A DNA stretch of 64,000 nt, taken from the NCBI GenBank assembly GCA_016870485.1, contig VGBM01000004.1, positions 1 through 64,000 on the forward strand, read 5' to 3'. Both the position numbers and the translations under genes were made by a program. The DNA comes from Actinomycetota bacterium. GTDB taxonomy: Bacteria > Actinomycetota > Thermoleophilia > Gaiellales > F1-60-MAGs149. Within the stretch, counting starts at the first letter, position 1. Every line of letters begins with the position of its first letter. The notes below the pieces were generated by a model. It was not told where the DNA came from and made no database searches. It saw only the letters and a program-made list of their open reading frames with translations. Shown one piece after another: positions 59,127 to 64,000 of the stretch.

Positions 59127-59978
59127 ATGAGCATCACCGCGATCGTCATCATCGTCCTCGCCGGCGTGGCCGTCCTGCTTCTGGCTCTCGCCGCGATCAA
59201 GGTCATCGACCAGTACGAGCGCGGCGTGCGCTTCCGCCTGGGCCGGGTACGGGAGACGCAGTTCGAGCCGGGCCTCACCCTGATCATCCCCGTGGTCGAC
59301 CGGCTCGTGAAGGTGTCGATGCGGATCGTCACCCTGCCGATCCAGGGCCAGGGGATCATCACCCGCGACAACGTCTCGGTCGACGTCTCCGCGGTCGCCT
59401 ACTACCGCGTCGTCGACCCGATCAAGGCGATCGTCGCGATCGAGGACTACAACGCCGCGATCGAGCAGATCGCGCAGACCACCCTGCGCGCCGTCGTCGG
59501 CCGCCACACCCTCGACGAGACCCTCTCGGAGACGGACCGCCTCAACCTCAACATCCGCGAGATCCTCGACGCCCAGACCGACGGCTGGGGCGTCGAGATC
59601 ACGCTGGTGGAGCTGAAGGACATCCAGCTGCCGGAGTCGATGAAGCGCGCGATGGCCCGCGAGGCCGAGGCCGAGCGCGAGAAGCGCGCCAAGATCATCG
59701 CCGCCGAGGGCGAGCGCCTCGCCGCGGGCGAGCTGGCGATCGCCGCCGACGTCATGCTCGAGCACCCGCTGGCCCTCCAGCTGCGCAACCTGCAGACGCT
59801 GGTGGAGATCTCGGTCGAACAGAACTCGACGATCATCTTCCCGTCGCCGCTGATGAGCACCATCCAGGAGCTCGGGGCCTTCCTCAAGCGCGAGGGCGAA
59901 GCCGAGGCGGACCTGACGGTGGCGCTGGCGAAGCTGCCCGCGGCGCTGCGGCCGGCCGACCCGCCCGCCGACGCCTAG
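59127..59978 (+). CDS. Slipin/SPFH (band 7) membrane protein
   Basis: A 283-residue stomatin-like protein. One N-terminal membrane helix (about 4-25, IVIIVLAGVAVLLLALAA) precedes the SPFH domain (VIDQYERGVRFRLGRV; GLTLIIPVVDRLVKVSMRI; TRDNVSVDVSAVAYYRVVDP) and a coiled-coil (MKRAMAREAEAEREKRAKII). Such proteins oligomerise and organise membrane domains or regulate proteases. The NfeD partner often encoded beside slipins is not adjacent here. Confidence 0.92.
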   Translation: MSITAIVIIVLAGVAVLLLALAAIKVIDQYERGVRFRLGRVRETQFEPGLTLIIPVVDRLVKVSMRIVTLPIQGQGIITRDNVSVDVSAVAYYRVVDPIKAIVAIEDYNAAIEQIAQTTLRAVVGRHTLDETLSETDRLNLNIREILDAQTDGWGVEITLVELKDIQLPESMKRAMAREAEAEREKRAKIIAAEGERLAAGELAIAADVMLEHPLALQLRNLQTLVEISVEQNSTIIFPSPLMSTIQELGAFLKREGEAEADLTVALAKLPAALRPADPPADA

Positions 59979-59981
59979 GCC

Positions 59982-60377
59982 CTACTCCGCCACGAGACCG
60001 AACTCGAGGGTCTCCTCGGCGGCGTCCGCACCCGGCGGCACGTTCTCGAAGACGAGGACGCCGTCCGCGGCCGTGTCCACCGCGAACACCCAGCGCTGCG
60101 TCGTGCCGACGCCGGCCATGCCCTGCTGATCCTCGGGCACGGGCAGGAGCTCGTCGGAGGCGATGCTGACGCCCGCGGGCGGCACGACCCGCCAGGCGTA
60201 CCCCGTCGAGGGGTTGGCCGGCAGCTCGATCGCGAACCGCCCGCCCGTCGCGATCGGGATCTCGGTGCCGGCGTCGGTGTAGACGGGCAGCTCCGTGCGG
60301 GGCAGCCGCTCCTCGCCGCCACAGGCGGCGACGACCAGGACGAGCGGCAGCGCGAGCAGGAGGAGCAGCCGGGTCAC
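59982..60377 (-). CDS. Chagasin-like (I42 family) protease-inhibitor lipoprotein
   Basis: A 131-residue lipoprotein with lipobox PLVLVVAAC. The mature domain has LPANPSTGYAWRV, the NPTTGY loop that blocks C1 cysteine proteases in chagasin, and GTTQRWVFAVDTAADGVLVF, matching the other conserved loop region. It is exposed outside the membrane. TAGGCT lies 6 nt before GTG 60377, inside the end of gyrA, so it may have its own leaderless promoter. A defence role against foreign or endogenous cysteine proteases is family-based inference. Confidence 0.8.
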   Translation of the reverse strand: MTRLLLLLALPLVLVVAACGGEERLPRTELPVYTDAGTEIPIATGGRFAIELPANPSTGYAWRVVPPAGVSIASDELLPVPEDQQGMAGVGTTQRWVFAVDTAADGVLVFENVPPGADAAEETLEFGLVAE

Positions 60378-60386
60378 GGGCCCAGC

Positions 60387-63018
<2,632 letters not shown>

Positions 63019-63026
<8 letters not shown>

Positions 63027-64000
63027 CGATCCCCTGCGCGTCGCGGGCGTGGGACTCGATGAACTCGCGGCGCTCCTCGACCTGGTCGCCCATCAGGGTC
63101 ACGAAGAGGGCGTCGGCCTCGGCCGCGCTCTCCATCGTGACCTGCAGGAGCGTGCGGGTCCGCGGCGCCATCGCCGTCTCCCGCAGCTGCTCGGCGTTCA
63201 TCTCGCCGAGGCCCTTGAAGCGGCTGATCTCGAGGCCGTCCTTGCAGCACTCGAAGATCGCGTCGCGCAGCGCCGCGTGCCCGACGGCGTCGGCCTCCCG
63301 CCGACCCTGGGCGACGTGGAACGGCCCCGCGCCGACCAGCTCGGTGAGGCGCGCATGGCTCGTGCGCAGGGCTGCGTAGGCCGGGCCGGCGAAGATCGCC
63401 GAAGCCAGCGAGATCGTCTCCACCGCGCCGGTGTGGCGCTCGGTGCGCCGCAGGAGCAGGGTCCCGTCCGGGTCGGTGGCGACCACCTCGGCCGTGTGGC
63501 GCTCGTCGTCGGCGCCGCCCCCCTCGAACCAGGCCGGCACGGCCTCGGGCGCGAGGTCGGCGGCGAGGAGCGACGGGTGCCGGACGAGGTCGGCGACCAC
63601 GCCCCCGTGGGCGCTGCGGACACGGGTGGTGGCGAGCTCCTGCTCGCGCAGGGCCTTCACGATCGAGCGGTACAGCTCCCGGTCGACCGGCAGCGGCCCG
63701 GCCTCCGTGGTCACCGTGACCTGCTCGAGCCGCTGGCCGACCGCGTAGTCCTCGACCTCGGCGTCCTTCGCGAGGTAGATCTGCTCCTTGCCGAGGCGCA
63801 CGCGGTAGAGCGGCGGCTGCGCGATGTACACGTAGCCCGCGTCGATCAGCGGCCGCATGTGCCGGTACAGGAAGGTCAGGATCAGGGTGCGGATGTGGGC
63901 GCCGTCGACGTCGGCGTCCGTCATCAGCACGAGCTTGTGGTAGCGGGCCTTCTCCGTCTCGATGTCGTCGCCCGTCCCGATGCCCATCGCGGCGACCATC
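63019..64000 (-). CDS. gyrB: DNA gyrase subunit B, C-terminal part (cut by right window edge)
   Basis: About 327 residues are visible; the start is outside the window. The Toprim acidic motif [19 protein letters not shown] is followed by [17 protein letters not shown] stretch of about 180 residues then separates this from [17 protein letters not shown], the end of the Toprim/tail region. That insert resembles the one in E. coli GyrB ([31 protein letters not shown]). Most actinobacterial and Bacillus GyrB proteins lack it. It overlaps gyrA by 8 nt. Confidence 0.96.

Overview
The window is a very GC-rich (roughly 70-75%), gene-dense chromosomal segment with short intergenic gaps, many GTG starts and several leaderless-looking promoters. 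The gene content (futalosine-pathway MqnD, Sec lipoproteins, an ECF vitamin transporter, VanW, L,D-transpeptidase, a chagasin-like lipoprotein, separate AccA/AccD) suggests a Gram-positive-type, probably deep-branching actinobacterial lineage such as Thermoleophilia. That placement is inference from content and composition. No prophage, insertion sequence, CRISPR array, rRNA or tRNA was seen.

Layout. 1-2234: GntR regulator (cut by the left edge) and a KhtT/KhtU-like cation/proton antiporter pair. 2309-14598: a corrinoid methyltransferase island for methylated amines. It has an MttB-superfamily methyltransferase divergent from an IclR regulator, then corrinoid protein, MetV-like protein, MetF, methyl-THF methyltransferase, RACo-type reductive activator, a DUF1638 protein, a dimethylglycine-dehydrogenase-like flavoenzyme, an aminotransferase and a 2-hydroxyacid dehydrogenase. 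14595-25926: VapBC, an MFS transporter, an internally deleted trehalose-phosphatase relic, two half-size TauE/SafE proteins, acetyl-CoA synthetase, an M23 peptidase, RlmN, a shortened FAD-oxidase-like protein, MqnD and an ornithine-cyclodeaminase-like protein. 25928-38561: LytS/LytT-type two-component pair, VanW, LacI regulator and cysteine-dioxygenase-like cupin, PolX, a GT2 dolichol-phosphate-mannose-synthase-like enzyme, L,D-transpeptidase, ThiL and a small kinase. 38561-46060: a divergent ThiY-like ABC transporter, prephenate dehydratase, MrfA-like helicase and gamma-glutamyltransferase.

46095-51637 holds the most striking system: a cobalamin riboswitch followed by six genes, five of them overlapping by 4 nt. 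They encode a secreted DUF4430 protein, a DUF4430 lipoprotein, a complete ECF transporter (T, double ATPase, S) and a secreted alpha/alpha-toroid protein. The toroid and DUF4430 folds correspond to the two domains of animal transcobalamin/intrinsic factor, so this looks like a split, transcobalamin-like B12 capture and import operon. Its product, cobalamin, is the cofactor class used by the methyltransferase island 35 kb away.

51634-58612: a fatty-acid initiation cluster on the minus strand (fabZ-fabH-fabD-fabG-fabF-accD-accA, without acpP) with birA divergent from it. 58668-64000: a VOC protein, a slipin, a chagasin-like lipoprotein, gyrA and the 3' part of gyrB, which runs off the right edge.

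Two genome-style features recur. Five convergent gene pairs share their stop codons in a single CTAG, and several divergent pairs have a 7-bp TANNNTA that reads as a -10 hexamer on both strands.
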